Source: an uncultured Amphritea sp. (GTDB lineage: Bacteria > Pseudomonadota > Gammaproteobacteria > Pseudomonadales > Balneatricaceae). From it: a DNA stretch of 54,556 bases. Both the position numbers and the translations under genes were made by a program. The DNA lies in assembly GCF_937127095.1 (NCBI RefSeq), contig NZ_CAKZLP010000069.1, forward strand, positions 1 to 54,556, in the 5' to 3' direction. Position 1 is the first letter of the stretch, and the number at the start of each line of letters is the position of its first letter. Positions 9,397 to 18,437 of this stretch are shown one piece after another. Under the pieces are notes generated by a model. It did not search any database. It worked only from the letters and a program-made list of their open reading frames with translations, and was not told the DNA's origin.

Positions 9397-9951
9397 ATGA
9401 AAAAAGTTATAACGACAGGCTGTGGGCTGCTCTTAACATCATTACTGGCCGGTTGTATGGGCGGTAATGCCAATATAAATCCGATTGTGGAAGATCGTTC
9501 TGCGCCCGGAAACGGTGTAACGGTCGATCAGAATGTCGGTTCTGATGTGGCGGTAACCACCCCGGTTGATACCGGGCAGGGCTTCACGGTGATAAACAGT
9601 CAGGTTGCTGCACCAACCCCTGTCGCTAACAGTAATCCTGCGATCATAGCGCTGCTTCAGGGTGCCAGAGAACAGCAGAAACAGGGCGATTACAGCGCGG
9701 CGCAAAGCAGCCTGGAGCGGGCTCAACGGATCGACCCACGTGATCCCCATGTCTATCTGCGGCTTGCCGACCTGCGTCGTCAGCAGGGCCAGTATCTGCA
9801 GGCGGAACAGTTCGCCCTTAAAGGACTGACACTGGCCCGTGGTAAATCCGGACTGGAACGCAAACTCTGGTTTCTGATTGCCGATATTCGCAGTGAAGGG
9901 GGCGATCACAGTGGCGCGGCAGATGCCCGGGATAAAGCTAATCTGTATTGA
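9397..9951 (+). CDS. Lipoprotein with tetratricopeptide repeats
   Basis: A 184-residue protein with a lipobox LLAGC (Cys20) after a signal peptide, so it is probably anchored in a membrane. After a low-complexity linker, residues about 85-180 contain TPR-like helices (QQKQGDYSAAQSSLERAQRIDP and a following repeat with YLRLADLRRQQGQYLQAEQF). It begins five bases after mrcB, so it is likely co-transcribed. By position it may play a role like LpoB-type PBP1B activators, although its fold is different. That role is inference. Confidence 0.8.
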   Translation: MKKVITTGCGLLLTSLLAGCMGGNANINPIVEDRSAPGNGVTVDQNVGSDVAVTTPVDTGQGFTVINSQVAAPTPVANSNPAIIALLQGAREQQKQGDYSAAQSSLERAQRIDPRDPHVYLRLADLRRQQGQYLQAEQFALKGLTLARGKSGLERKLWFLIADIRSEGGDHSGAADARDKANLY

Positions 9952-9973
9952 TTTGCTACCACAGGAATAGGTG

Positions 9974-10657
9974 ATGATTGATTCAGCTGTTGAAAGCTTT
10001 CTGGCGGGTCACTTCCTGTTTCAGACCTTTTCGGAGGAACAGCGCCAGAAACTGCTGCCTCACTGTCGGCTGATCCGCCTGAAAAACAGTGAAACGCTGT
10101 TTAATCAGGGCGATGAATCGAAGCACTTCTATATTGTTAAAAGTGGCAGTATGCAGTTGTTTCGGCTCTCCCCCGAGGGGCAGGCAAAAGTGATGGAAGT
10201 GATTCGTGAGGGAGATCCCTTTGCGGAAGCCCTGATGTTTCTGGAAAAGAACCACTACCCTCTTAATGCACAAGCGATGGGGGATACGATGGTGGTGGCA
10301 ATTGTTAGTCAGCCTTATAAATCCCTGCTGATGGCAGATCCCCAAGCGGCGATGCATTTGATGGGGGGGATGGCGGTAAAGCTGCATAAGCGGATCAACG
10401 AGATCGAAACCCTGACGCTGCAAAACACTCGTCACCGACTGGGTAATTATCTTTCAGGTCTGGCACCTGATCCGGCCGCGCAGCAGTGTCTCTTCGAGTT
10501 GCCGATGGCTAAGCAACTGATCGCGTCCCAGTTAGGCATGCAGCCTGAAACCTTTTCCCGGTTGATTAAAGAGATGAAAGATCAGGCGTTGATCGAGGTG
10601 AATGGTGCTGAGATTAGAGTGAAAGATCTGCCTGGCTTGCGGGCTTTCGGCCATTGA
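9974..10657 (+). CDS. Crp/Fnr family regulator, Dnr-like
   Basis: A 227-residue regulator from the ATG at 9974; a GTG one codon earlier is equally possible, both downstream of AGGAATAG. The N-terminal two-thirds is a cyclic-nucleotide-binding-like beta barrel without Fnr-type cysteines, followed by the dimer helix (LHKRINEIETLTLQN) and a helix-turn-helix at about 175-200 containing QLGMQPETFSRLIKEM. Helix and HTH match what I recall of Pseudomonas Dnr, a haem-dependent nitric oxide sensor, better than Fnr or Crp. That identity is from memory. It sits at the end of the mrcB operon or has its own transcript. Confidence 0.8.
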   Translation: MIDSAVESFLAGHFLFQTFSEEQRQKLLPHCRLIRLKNSETLFNQGDESKHFYIVKSGSMQLFRLSPEGQAKVMEVIREGDPFAEALMFLEKNHYPLNAQAMGDTMVVAIVSQPYKSLLMADPQAAMHLMGGMAVKLHKRINEIETLTLQNTRHRLGNYLSGLAPDPAAQQCLFELPMAKQLIASQLGMQPETFSRLIKEMKDQALIEVNGAEIRVKDLPGLRAFGH

Positions 10658-10964
10658 TTTTACGTATAGACAGATATCATAATTAGTGTCCTTTGTAATC
10701 ATTGAATTACCTTTTTACTAATTTTCGTGAGTAGTTTTCTAATATTTATAACCATAATAGATAATTTTAACTGGTCAATAAAATGACCGTTGATTAAAAT
10801 TACAGCGTTAAGGACAACTTTTCGAGTTTTTGTTGAATATTATGCTTGCCTACTTGCATGCGTATTTTCCATGGATGAAGAATATGCTGTCCTTTCAAAT
10901 TCACAATTGTTCTTCCTGAACATGGTCAGGACTCAGAATTATTTATGAGATTTAAAGGATTAAT
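10658..10964. other. AT-rich intergenic stretch, no gene seen
   Basis: These 307 bases hold no convincing reading frame and are clearly richer in A+T than the flanking operon. A short inverted repeat, TGGTCA around 10774 and TGACC around 10785, is visible. AAAGGATTAAT just before 10965 is a plausible ribosome binding site for the lipoprotein gene. Confidence 0.5.
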
Positions 10965-11435
10965 ATGCAATCAATTTTCAAGCCCGCTTTGACCGCTTTA
11001 TGTTTTTCTGTATTAGTCTCAGGTTGTGCCTCGAATAGCCGGGAATTAGAAGCTGCTCATGTATCTACTGCCGGTTATAAGGGGTTGAGTTGCCCTGAAC
11101 TGCATGCAGAGTTGCAATCCAGTATTAACATAGTCCATGAGTTAGCAGGTGTTCTTGATGAAAAAGCTGAGGGCGATAAAGCTCAAATGGCTATCGGTAT
11201 GATACTGTTCTGGCCTGCTTTGTTTGCTCTTGAAGGTGGTGATGGAGCAGAAGCTGCTGAGTTTTCTCGTGTAAAGGGTGAGATTAATGCAATGGAAAAC
11301 GTCGCCATTTTAAAAGAGTGTCAACCCGCTATTGATGTCGCAAAGAACTATCATGCAGACGAACAGCTTGCTCGTTTAGAAGAGCAGAAAGCTAAAGATG
11401 CTCAGCAAGCTAAAGCAAGCAAACTAGGGCAATAG
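10965..11435 (+). CDS. Predicted lipoprotein of unknown function
   Basis: A 156-residue protein with a signal peptide and lipobox LVSGC (Cys21). The mature part has the pattern GYKGLSCPELHAELQ, a short hydrophobic segment around AIGMILFWPALFALEGG, an SRVKGEINAMEN motif and a charged, alanine-rich C-terminal tail that may be helical. Similar small lipoproteins occur in many marine gammaproteobacteria without a known role. It is followed 15 bases later by another lipoprotein, so the pair is probably one operon. Confidence 0.7.
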   Translation: MQSIFKPALTALCFSVLVSGCASNSRELEAAHVSTAGYKGLSCPELHAELQSSINIVHELAGVLDEKAEGDKAQMAIGMILFWPALFALEGGDGAEAAEFSRVKGEINAMENVAILKECQPAIDVAKNYHADEQLARLEEQKAKDAQQAKASKLGQ

Positions 11436-11450
11436 AAACGGAGCTAAGTT

Positions 11451-12008
11451 ATGAGTATATTCAGAATTAGTTTCCTTTTTTTATGTAGTGCTTTCCTATT
11501 TGGTTGTGCCTCTGGCGCAAAAATGGAGAATATGACATATAGAAACAACGGGCCGGCTAAAGTCTCGTTTGATCCTGCTCTTAATAAACAAGTTGATGTG
11601 CAATCCGTTAGTGGTGGCGAAAAAACTAATCCAGCCTGGACATCTGAAATAAGTAACGAGAGCTTCTCTCTTGCTTTAAAACGTAGTCTGGATAGCTTCG
11701 GTCTGTTTTCGTCGATAGGAAAATATAAGCTCGATGTGCAGATGCTTGATGTTGACCAGCCTTTGTTCGGATTGGATATGACTGTTACCACACGAGTGAG
11801 ATACCATTTGGTGGATACGGTAACCAATAAGGTTTTAATTGATGAGGTTGTAAGAGCTCCTTATACCGCGTCTGTAGGCGACGCCTTTTTGGGAAGCGAA
11901 CGTCTGAGAAAAGCCAACGAAGGTTCGGGAAAGAAAAACATTCAGCGATTTATTGAGAAATTATCAGAATTAAATGTTGAGCAGGGCTCTGTTTCTTTAT
12001 CAGAATAG
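11451..12008 (+). CDS. Predicted lipoprotein of unknown function
   Basis: A 185-residue protein with a signal peptide and lipobox LFGC (Cys19). GGAG eight bases before the ATG is a good ribosome binding site. The mature protein shows a recurrent bacterial lipoprotein pattern: GAKMENM after the anchor, NPAWTSEISN, a central GLDMTVTTRVRYHLVD strand region, and a C-terminal ERLRKANEGSGKKNIQRFIEKL helix. Members of this family are sometimes labelled as acyltransferases in databases, but no catalytic motif is visible here. It forms a pair with the preceding lipoprotein. Confidence 0.7.
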   Translation: MSIFRISFLFLCSAFLFGCASGAKMENMTYRNNGPAKVSFDPALNKQVDVQSVSGGEKTNPAWTSEISNESFSLALKRSLDSFGLFSSIGKYKLDVQMLDVDQPLFGLDMTVTTRVRYHLVDTVTNKVLIDEVVRAPYTASVGDAFLGSERLRKANEGSGKKNIQRFIEKLSELNVEQGSVSLSE

Positions 12009-12080
12009 CTATTGCTATTTTTAAAGAGCCCGGCAATGAGCGTAATGCTGCTCACTTGAGCGTCAGCAGAGCTTGTTAGG

Positions 12081-12113
12081 AAATCCGATATCATCACTGA
12101 TGTCGGATTTTTC
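12081..12113 (+). terminator. Rho-independent terminator of the lipoprotein pair
   Basis: AAATCCGATATCA (12081-12093) pairs with TGATGTCGGATTT (12098-12110) with one G-T wobble and a four-base loop, followed by a short T run. Confidence 0.75.
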
Positions 12114-12329
12114 TATGTCTTTTTAACTGTATTTGCTCGACCTTGATGAAATTTTTAACTTTCTATGACTTAAGTATATTCTCCCATAGCATGTCTGTTG
12201 AATGGATAGACTTTTTCTCAGAGGTTTGTCTTTAAAGAGCAGAGTAGAGGTTTACTACAAAGAGCAAAGATAATGCGCAGGGGAGGTTGCAGGCTAACAA
12301 AGTTTAACGCTCCCTCTCTATTAGCAAAA
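12114..12329. other. Intergenic stretch without a gene
   Basis: About 215 bases between two terminators, with no supported reading frame, tRNA-like fold or repeat. Confidence 0.4.
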
Positions 12330-12370
12330 TAAAAAAAAGGGCAAACCCCGCAAGGTTTGCCCTTTTTTAA
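12330..12370 (-). terminator. Strong terminator after the cold-shock gene
   Basis: GGGCAAACC and GGTTTGCCC form a perfect nine-base stem around a CCGCAA loop at about 12339-12362. A runs on the left and T runs on the right make it usable from either strand. It lies 14 bases beyond the csp stop codon. Confidence 0.85.
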
Positions 12371-12383
12371 CAGCAGCTATCGA

Positions 12384-12593
12384 TTAGATCGCTACAATGT
12401 TCTCGGCCTGAGGTCCTTTAGGACCGCTGGTAACGCTAAACTGTACTTGCTGGCCTTCAGCCAGAGTTTTAAAGCCATCACTGACGATTGCGCTGAAGTG
12501 AGCGAAAACATCGGGGCCAGACAGTTGCTCGATAAAACCAAAACCTTTAGTTTCGTTGAACCACTTAACCGTGCCAGTTGTTGTATTAGACAT
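12384..12593 (-). CDS. Cold-shock domain protein, CspA family
   Basis: A 69-residue single cold-shock domain with both RNA-binding motifs, KGFGFI and VFAHFS, and a typical ending EGPKGPQAENI-like (here SGPKGPQAENIVAI). It binds single-stranded RNA or DNA and acts as an RNA chaperone. The frame is open 16 codons further upstream, but MSNTTTGTVKWFNETKGFG at 12593 is the normal CspA-type N-terminus and has AGGA eight bases before it. A long A+T-rich upstream region (12594-12873) would give a long 5' leader, as in temperature-regulated csp genes. Confidence 0.93.
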   Translation of the reverse strand: MSNTTTGTVKWFNETKGFGFIEQLSGPDVFAHFSAIVSDGFKTLAEGQQVQFSVTSGPKGPQAENIVAI

Positions 12594-12873
12594 AATAATA
12601 TCCTGAAATTTAGAGTGTGCCTTAAAAAGGCGGAAATGCATGAAATTGTAGACTAAGACTTAGAAACTGCAGGACGTGGTGTTACGAATAATACAACGAA
12701 ATGTAGGATGTAAATATGAGACTTCTTTCTAGCTGGTGACCACTGTATAGGGATGCTGACGGTAAGTCTATAAGTTTCTGATATTAAATATTTTTTTTAT
12801 TGCATGCAGACGATGTGTTGTCGTTAATGTTGAATGAAATCAACATTGTTCTGAATCAACAGGACAATTATTG
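12594..12873 (-). promoter_or_regulatory. Promoter and probable 5' leader region of the csp gene
   Basis: These 280 bases hold no gene and are A+T rich. An eight-base perfect stem, AATGTTGA (12826-12833) with TCAACATT (12840-12847), lies at the far end. cspA-type genes often have 150-base or longer structured leaders; that this is one is inferred from position and composition only. Confidence 0.35.
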
Positions 12874-13512
12874 TTATCTGTTTTTTTGCAGGTTAAAAAG
12901 CACTGTTTGCTTAATGGCGCTGGCGATCAGTGGCAGAGCGCCGGCTAGCAGTAGAGGGTATAGATAGTCGTTGTCATCAAGAGGGTTTGGTAATAGTGCG
13001 CCGGGGCCGGTCAGCAGCAGGGCTATCGCCATATTGATACTGGCAATCAGCGTTACGCCTCGCAGTCGTTTCTCATGTGTGAGCAGCGCTGCAAACAGCA
13101 GTGCGGCAGAGACGAAGACGGCCACTACTTGTGTATAAAGCTCACCATGTTCCATTCGTCGTAATAACTCAAACAGGGCGAAAAGACCGATCAGCCAGCG
13201 GCCCCATGCAGGACGTTCCCAATGAGCATTGCGAGCACTCACTAACATTGCCGTTGCCAGGAGCGGTAAGGCGGCATAATACGCTAGGTTTGCCAGCATC
13301 CGTTGCAGGGTTTCTATATCACTGCCTGTCTGTGTGAGCAGTAGTTCAGCTAACGCGGACAGGGCGATAAAGAGGGCGCTTAACGCGCCCGCCTGCAGGG
13401 TTGTACGTGGCGAATCAGCCTGATCTTTTGTCAGATTTTTGGCACTGTTTTGCAGTTGTAACGCTGCAAACAGTGCGCCGATCAGCAGTGCGCCTAAAGC
13501 CAGACTCAGCAA
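12874..13512 (-). CDS. Predicted polytopic membrane protein
   Basis: A 212-residue hydrophobic protein with about six predicted membrane helices and no recognised motif. Translation probably starts at TTG 13512, with GGAG eight bases before it inside the end of hemL; the gene begins only five bases after the hemL stop, so it is translationally coupled. The position last in the ClC-thiE-hemL operon gives no clear function. Confidence 0.65.
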   Translation of the reverse strand: MLSLALGALLIGALFAALQLQNSAKNLTKDQADSPRTTLQAGALSALFIALSALAELLLTQTGSDIETLQRMLANLAYYAALPLLATAMLVSARNAHWERPAWGRWLIGLFALFELLRRMEHGELYTQVVAVFVSAALLFAALLTHEKRLRGVTLIASINMAIALLLTGPGALLPNPLDDNDYLYPLLLAGALPLIASAIKQTVLFNLQKNR

Positions 13513-13517
13513 TCGTT

Positions 13518-14807
13518 TTACTCCGCTGCCAGCTTGGCAAATACCCGCCCAGCCGCTTCGATAGTCGCGTTGATATCCGCTTCGGTGTGCGCCTGAGACA
13601 TAAAGCCCGCCTCAAACGCGGAAGGCGCCAAATAGATACCCTCTTCCAGCATGCCGTGGAAGAAACGACCAAACTTCGCGGCATCGCACTTCATTACCTG
13701 GGCAAAGCACGTGACCTGTTCCTGATCGGTGAAGAACAGGCCGAACATGCCGCCGACCTGCGTGGTGGTGAACGGCACGCCATAACGCAGTGCCATTGCT
13801 TCAAAACCCTGTGTCAGCAGTTCAGTTTTCGCGCTGAGTTTTTCGTGGAAGCCCTCTTCCTCAAGGGCGTTCAGCATCGCCAGACCAGCGGCCATCGCTA
13901 GTGGATTGCCGGACAGGGTGCCTGCCTGATAAACCGGGCCCAGTGGAGAGATGTGTTCCATTATTTTGCGCTTGCCACCGAAGGCGCCGACCGGCAGTCC
14001 GCCGCCGATAACCTTGCCCATGGTGGTCAGGTCCGGCACTACGCCGTAATAACCCTGTGCGCCGGTCAGCGAGACCCGAAAGCCGGTCATCACTTCATCC
14101 AGAATCAACACTGCGCCATACTGGTCACAAACTTCACGCAGTCCTTCGAGGAATCCCGGAACCGGTGGAATACAGTTCATGTTGCCAGCCACGGGCTCAA
14201 CAATAATACAGGCGATATCGTTGCCCGCTTCCGCGAAGGCCTCGCGCACATTGTCGATATCGTTATAGGTGAGGGTGATGGTGTGTTCTGCCAGACTGGC
14301 TGGTACACCCGGAGAGCTAGGCTCGCCCAGCGTCAGCATGCCGGAACCGGCTTTAACCAGCAGTGAGTCAGAATGACCGTGGTAGCAGCCTTCAAACTTC
14401 ACAATCTTGTCACGGCCGGTATAACCCCGGGCCAGACGGATGGCACTCATGGTGGCTTCGGTGCCGGAGTTCACCATCCGCACCATATCCATGCCCGGCA
14501 TCATCTCGCAGACCTTATCAGCCATTTCGATCTCAATCGCTGTCGGTGCGCCGAATCCCAGTCCGGAATCCATCACTTTGCGCACCGCATCCATCACTGA
14601 TGGGTGAGCGTGGCCGAGAATCATCGGCCCCCAGGAGCCAACATAGTCGATATATTGCTTGTCGTCTTCATCGAACAGATAAGCCGCTTCACCGCGCTTG
14701 AAGAAGATCGGCGTGCCACCGACACCTTTAAAGGCGCGGACCGGTGAGTTAACGCCACCAGGGATATGGGCCTGTGCGGCCTGAAATAAAGACTCTGAAC
14801 GGGACAT
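13518..14807 (-). CDS. hemL: Glutamate-1-semialdehyde 2,1-aminomutase
   Basis: A 429-residue PLP enzyme of usual HemL length that converts glutamate-1-semialdehyde to 5-aminolevulinate in tetrapyrrole synthesis. Diagnostic motifs are HIPGGVNSPVRAF at the N-terminus, VNSGTEATMSAIRLARG, the LILDEVMTGFRV cofactor aspartate, and the Schiff-base Lys265 in TTMGKVIGGGLPVGAFGG. It lies 33 bases after thiE and just before a membrane protein gene on the same strand. Confidence 0.97.
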   Translation of the reverse strand: MSRSESLFQAAQAHIPGGVNSPVRAFKGVGGTPIFFKRGEAAYLFDEDDKQYIDYVGSWGPMILGHAHPSVMDAVRKVMDSGLGFGAPTAIEIEMADKVCEMMPGMDMVRMVNSGTEATMSAIRLARGYTGRDKIVKFEGCYHGHSDSLLVKAGSGMLTLGEPSSPGVPASLAEHTITLTYNDIDNVREAFAEAGNDIACIIVEPVAGNMNCIPPVPGFLEGLREVCDQYGAVLILDEVMTGFRVSLTGAQGYYGVVPDLTTMGKVIGGGLPVGAFGGKRKIMEHISPLGPVYQAGTLSGNPLAMAAGLAMLNALEEEGFHEKLSAKTELLTQGFEAMALRYGVPFTTTQVGGMFGLFFTDQEQVTCFAQVMKCDAAKFGRFFHGMLEEGIYLAPSAFEAGFMSQAHTEADINATIEAAGRVFAKLAAE

Positions 14808-14840
14808 GTTGAACTCTCTTAAATTCGTGTCGTGAGCGGA

Positions 14841-15470
14841 TCAGTTAAACAGACTGTCAAACTGTCCGGCCCGGGCGCAAATGTCATCACTGGCAAACAG
14901 ACTGTGGATCACTGCGATCATATCCGCCCCGGCTGAAATTACCTGCCCTGCATTATCCATATTAATGCCGCCAATCGCTACCACCGGAACGGGGAGTGTT
15001 GATCTTGCTTCATTGAGCAGGCCAATCGGTGCGGGTGTGGCATCGGGTTTGGTGCTGGAAGGGAAAAAAGCGCCAAAGGCGACGTAATCCGCACTTTGCT
15101 CACAGGCTATCTGCGCCAGCTCCAGAGAGCTGTGGCAGGTGTTACCGATAATCGCGTCGACACCCAGATATTCACGGGCCTGGCGGATATTGCCGTCACT
15201 CTGTCCCAGATGAACGCCATGAGCGCAACAGGCTTTGGCTAACACGGTATCGTCGTTGATCAGCAGGGGGCGACTGAACTGATTGCACAGGTCAACCAGT
15301 GCCAGCGCCTGCTGAAGGCGCCGGGGGTGATCGGAAGATTTGTCGCGGTACTGGATAATCTGAGCGCCACCGCGCAGAGCCTGTTCCACCTGAAACAGCA
15401 TACTGTCGGTATCGGGCATTAGTTTGCTATCGGTAATGGCGTACAGGCCTTGTAACTGGAAATTTTTCAT
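14841..15470 (-). CDS. thiE: Thiamine-phosphate synthase
   Basis: A 209-residue TIM-barrel enzyme that joins HMP-pyrophosphate and the thiazole phosphate to thiamine phosphate. Visible motifs are GLYAITD, IIQYRDKSSD, LLINDD, GVHLGQSDG and VAFGAFFPSSTK, plus VAIGGI near the C-terminus for phosphate binding. It lies between the ClC gene (27-base gap) and hemL. The thiE-hemL pair is common in pseudomonads and relatives, usually with thiD, which is not adjacent here. Confidence 0.93.
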   Translation of the reverse strand: MKNFQLQGLYAITDSKLMPDTDSMLFQVEQALRGGAQIIQYRDKSSDHPRRLQQALALVDLCNQFSRPLLINDDTVLAKACCAHGVHLGQSDGNIRQAREYLGVDAIIGNTCHSSLELAQIACEQSADYVAFGAFFPSSTKPDATPAPIGLLNEARSTLPVPVVAIGGINMDNAGQVISAGADMIAVIHSLFASDDICARAGQFDSLFN

Positions 15471-15497
15471 CGGCTGATCGGTTGCTCTGCTGGCGGG

Positions 15498-17240
15498 TTA
15501 ATCTGTTTTTTGGGTATAGAACTGTTCGACTTGTTCACGGGTGATGGTGCCGGTAATCTCTTTGCTGTAGTTCTGTATCCACAAGGCATCCAGCCGTTCA
15601 CTGTTCATCCTGTCCAGGGCTTCTTTGAGCGTCGCATTGACGCCCAGGGAAACAATATCTTTACGAATGGCAGGTACTTCGAGAAGGTCCAGTTCAAGCT
15701 GTGGATTAAAACCGTTCAGTTCAGTCTCCCGGTCGATAAAATATTGCAGATCGGCGGGTAACAGAATATAGCGGGGAAGGCCTTTTTTGTCCTCCAGAAT
15801 AAGCCACTCGGGCCGCTGTTCCAGTGCTTTTATTGCTGACTCACAGCCGATTTTCATATCACAGCGGACAAAACTGGTATTCATCACGCTTTCGACACCC
15901 AGCCGTGAGAGTACCTGTGTCAGTGGTTCCTGACGGTAGTCCAGCCCCTGCGCTTTGAGCGAGCTGAGAAAAATCGATGGTTGATTAAAGAAGAAACGCA
16001 CGGCGGTGCTGGCGACCACAATCGTCAGCATACCGGGGAAAATAATATTGGGGTTGCCGGTCAGTTCCAGCAGGGCTATCAGGGCCGCCAGTGGTGCGTT
16101 CAGCACGGCCCCCATCATCGCGCCCATCCCCAGCATGGCGTAGAAGCCAACACCGGAATTGCTTTCGCCGGTATAATGGGCGACCAGCATCGCGAAGGTG
16201 GCGCCGGCCACAGCACCGATATAAAGCGTTGGGCCGATCAGGCCGCCGGGAATACCCAGCCCGAGAACGATGGGCGTCAATAACGATTTAGCAATTAGCA
16301 GCCCCGCCAGTAGTGTCAGGCTCACATTTCCCTGTAGCACCTCAGAGATGGTGTCATAGCCGAGCCCCATTACCTGTGGATACCAGATTGCTACCAGCCC
16401 TGTTAGGCTGCCGGCGACTAAAAGTTTTACCCCCAGAGGCCAGCTAACTGACTTCTGCGTCTGTACCATAATACGGATAAACCCCGCGGCGAGCAGGGCA
16501 CAAATAACGCCCAGCAGAATCACAAAAGGAATTTCAGAGACAGACTGTATCTGTAGTGCCGGGATAGTGAACACTGACTCCGCGCCGTAGGTTATCCGGA
16601 TCAGCAAAGCTGCGGTGACCGAGGCAACCAGTACCGGGGTGAAGCCGATCACGGTGTACTCCATCAGAATTACTTCCATGGAAAAAATTACCCCGGCCAA
16701 TGGGGTATTAAATGCAGCGGATATCGCCGCTGCCACACCACAGCCCACCAGTAATCGCAGGGTATTGTTGGGCAGCTTAAACACCTGGCCGATAAGGCTA
16801 CCGCAGGCAGCGCCCAGGTGGATCGCTGGCCCTTCCCGGCCAACTGACTGGCCGGTTAACAGTGCAATGCCACCACCGAAAAACTGTACCAGCATATTTT
16901 TTGCGGGCAGGTTGCCCTGATGGTAGCTAAGCCGTTCGAGCACATGGACAACACCCACTTTTCGGGTGGCTGGTAACAGCTGCCAGAACAGCAATGCAAT
17001 CACGATAACGCCGATGATCGGCAACACAATGCGCAGCCAGACAGGTAGTCCTTCAAAATTTTCACTCTGCCCGCCGGGCAACCAGAACTCCAGTGGCAGA
17101 TCGATCATCAGCCGAAAGGCCAGAATCACCATACCGGAAACCAGCCCTGACATGATCCCCAGCAACACCAGCTGCGGCAGAGCCTCTGCATGGGCCAGCC
17201 GATTACGGAAGTGAGCGAATGATAGGGAGTCTTTGAACAT
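15498..17240 (-). CDS. ClC-family chloride channel/antiporter with CBS-type tail
   Basis: A 580-residue membrane protein with the ClC core in residues about 20-440 and a C-terminal cytoplasmic region of about 130 residues that looks like a CBS pair. The gating glutamate motif GREGPAIH is at about 134-141 and the GGLIGPTL pore motif near 330. The usual first selectivity motif GSGIP is replaced by a KVGVVHV segment, so the anion specificity is uncertain. It is the first gene of the minus-strand run leading to thiE and hemL. Confidence 0.88.
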   Translation of the reverse strand: MFKDSLSFAHFRNRLAHAEALPQLVLLGIMSGLVSGMVILAFRLMIDLPLEFWLPGGQSENFEGLPVWLRIVLPIIGVIVIALLFWQLLPATRKVGVVHVLERLSYHQGNLPAKNMLVQFFGGGIALLTGQSVGREGPAIHLGAACGSLIGQVFKLPNNTLRLLVGCGVAAAISAAFNTPLAGVIFSMEVILMEYTVIGFTPVLVASVTAALLIRITYGAESVFTIPALQIQSVSEIPFVILLGVICALLAAGFIRIMVQTQKSVSWPLGVKLLVAGSLTGLVAIWYPQVMGLGYDTISEVLQGNVSLTLLAGLLIAKSLLTPIVLGLGIPGGLIGPTLYIGAVAGATFAMLVAHYTGESNSGVGFYAMLGMGAMMGAVLNAPLAALIALLELTGNPNIIFPGMLTIVVASTAVRFFFNQPSIFLSSLKAQGLDYRQEPLTQVLSRLGVESVMNTSFVRCDMKIGCESAIKALEQRPEWLILEDKKGLPRYILLPADLQYFIDRETELNGFNPQLELDLLEVPAIRKDIVSLGVNATLKEALDRMNSERLDALWIQNYSKEITGTITREQVEQFYTQKTD

Positions 17241-17399
17241 CGGGAACTGATCAGCCTGTTTTTAAACGCGCGTGATAGAAAGCCTTAGCAGATGGGCTTT
17301 TGACTGCCTATTTTATCTATACGCAATAGTAATGCCCCTCAAGGGTTTGTATCATACGCAGACTGAATAGAAAACCGTAGAACGATTTGTGAGGTCAAA

Positions 17400-18431
17400 G
17401 TGATCAAAGTAGGTATCGTAGGCGGCACCGGGTACACCGGCGTAGAGCTGCTAAGGTTGTTGGCGAATCATCCTGAAGTATCGGTCGAGGTGATTACCTC
17501 CCGCTCTGAGGAAGGTATGCGAATTGACGATATGTACCCCAACCTGCGTGGTCACTACGATCTGCAGTTTACGGTACCGGATGTGGATACCCTGGCACAG
17601 TGCGATGCAGTGTTCTTTGCTACCCCGCATGGGGTGGCGATGAAGATGGCCCCTGAGCTGGTGGAGCGGGGAGTGCGGGTGATCGACCTGGGCGCGGATT
17701 TCCGGATTAAAGATCTGCAACTCTGGTCTCAATGGTATGGCATGGAGCACACCAGTGCAGAACTGGCTGCGCAAGCGGTCTATGGTCTGCCGGAAGTGAA
17801 CCGGGAGTTGATTAAAACCGCGCGGATGATTGCCTGTCCGGGGTGCTATCCAACCGCGACCCAGCTGGGCTTTCTGCCGCTGGTGGAAAACGGCCTGATC
17901 GATCATCGTCGTTTGATTGCCGATGTTAAGTCCGGTGTTAGTGGTGCCGGTCGTGGTGCCAGTGTCGGTTCGCTGTTGTGTGAAAGCAGTGAAAGCATGA
18001 AAGCCTATGCGGTTGCCGGACATCGTCATCTGCCAGAGGTGAAGCAGGGGCTGAGTGAAGCCGCAGGCCGTCCCGTTGGTCTGACCTTTGTGCCCCACCT
18101 GACGCCGATGATTCGCGGTATCCATGCAACGCTTTACGGTATTCTCAAAGATCCGACCGATGGTTTGCAGGAGCTGTTTGAACAGCGCTATGCCAATGAG
18201 CCATTTGTGGACGTGATGCCAGCCGGCAGTCTGCCAGAAACCCGCAGCGTTAAAGGCGCTAACATGTGTCGTATCAGTGTGTTCCGACCACAGAACGATG
18301 ACACTGTGGTAGTACTGTCAGTGATCGACAATCTGGTCAAGGGCGCTGCCGGGCAAGCGATTCAGAATCTCAATATTATGTTTGGTTTTGATGAGACCGA
18401 AGGTCTGCGTCACGCAGGGATGATGCCGTAA
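17400..18431 (+). CDS. argC: N-acetyl-gamma-glutamyl-phosphate reductase
   Basis: A 343-residue arginine biosynthesis enzyme that reduces N-acetylglutamyl phosphate to the semialdehyde with NADPH. It has the nucleotide-binding start KVGIVGGTGYTGVELLRLL and the catalytic Cys149 in ACPGCYPTA, plus HRHLPEV and FVPHLTPMIRGI. Translation starts at GTG 17400. erpA follows 88 bases later and has its own promoter. Confidence 0.96.
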   Translation: MIKVGIVGGTGYTGVELLRLLANHPEVSVEVITSRSEEGMRIDDMYPNLRGHYDLQFTVPDVDTLAQCDAVFFATPHGVAMKMAPELVERGVRVIDLGADFRIKDLQLWSQWYGMEHTSAELAAQAVYGLPEVNRELIKTARMIACPGCYPTATQLGFLPLVENGLIDHRRLIADVKSGVSGAGRGASVGSLLCESSESMKAYAVAGHRHLPEVKQGLSEAAGRPVGLTFVPHLTPMIRGIHATLYGILKDPTDGLQELFEQRYANEPFVDVMPAGSLPETRSVKGANMCRISVFRPQNDDTVVVLSVIDNLVKGAAGQAIQNLNIMFGFDETEGLRHAGMMP

Positions 18432-18437
18432 AGGTTA

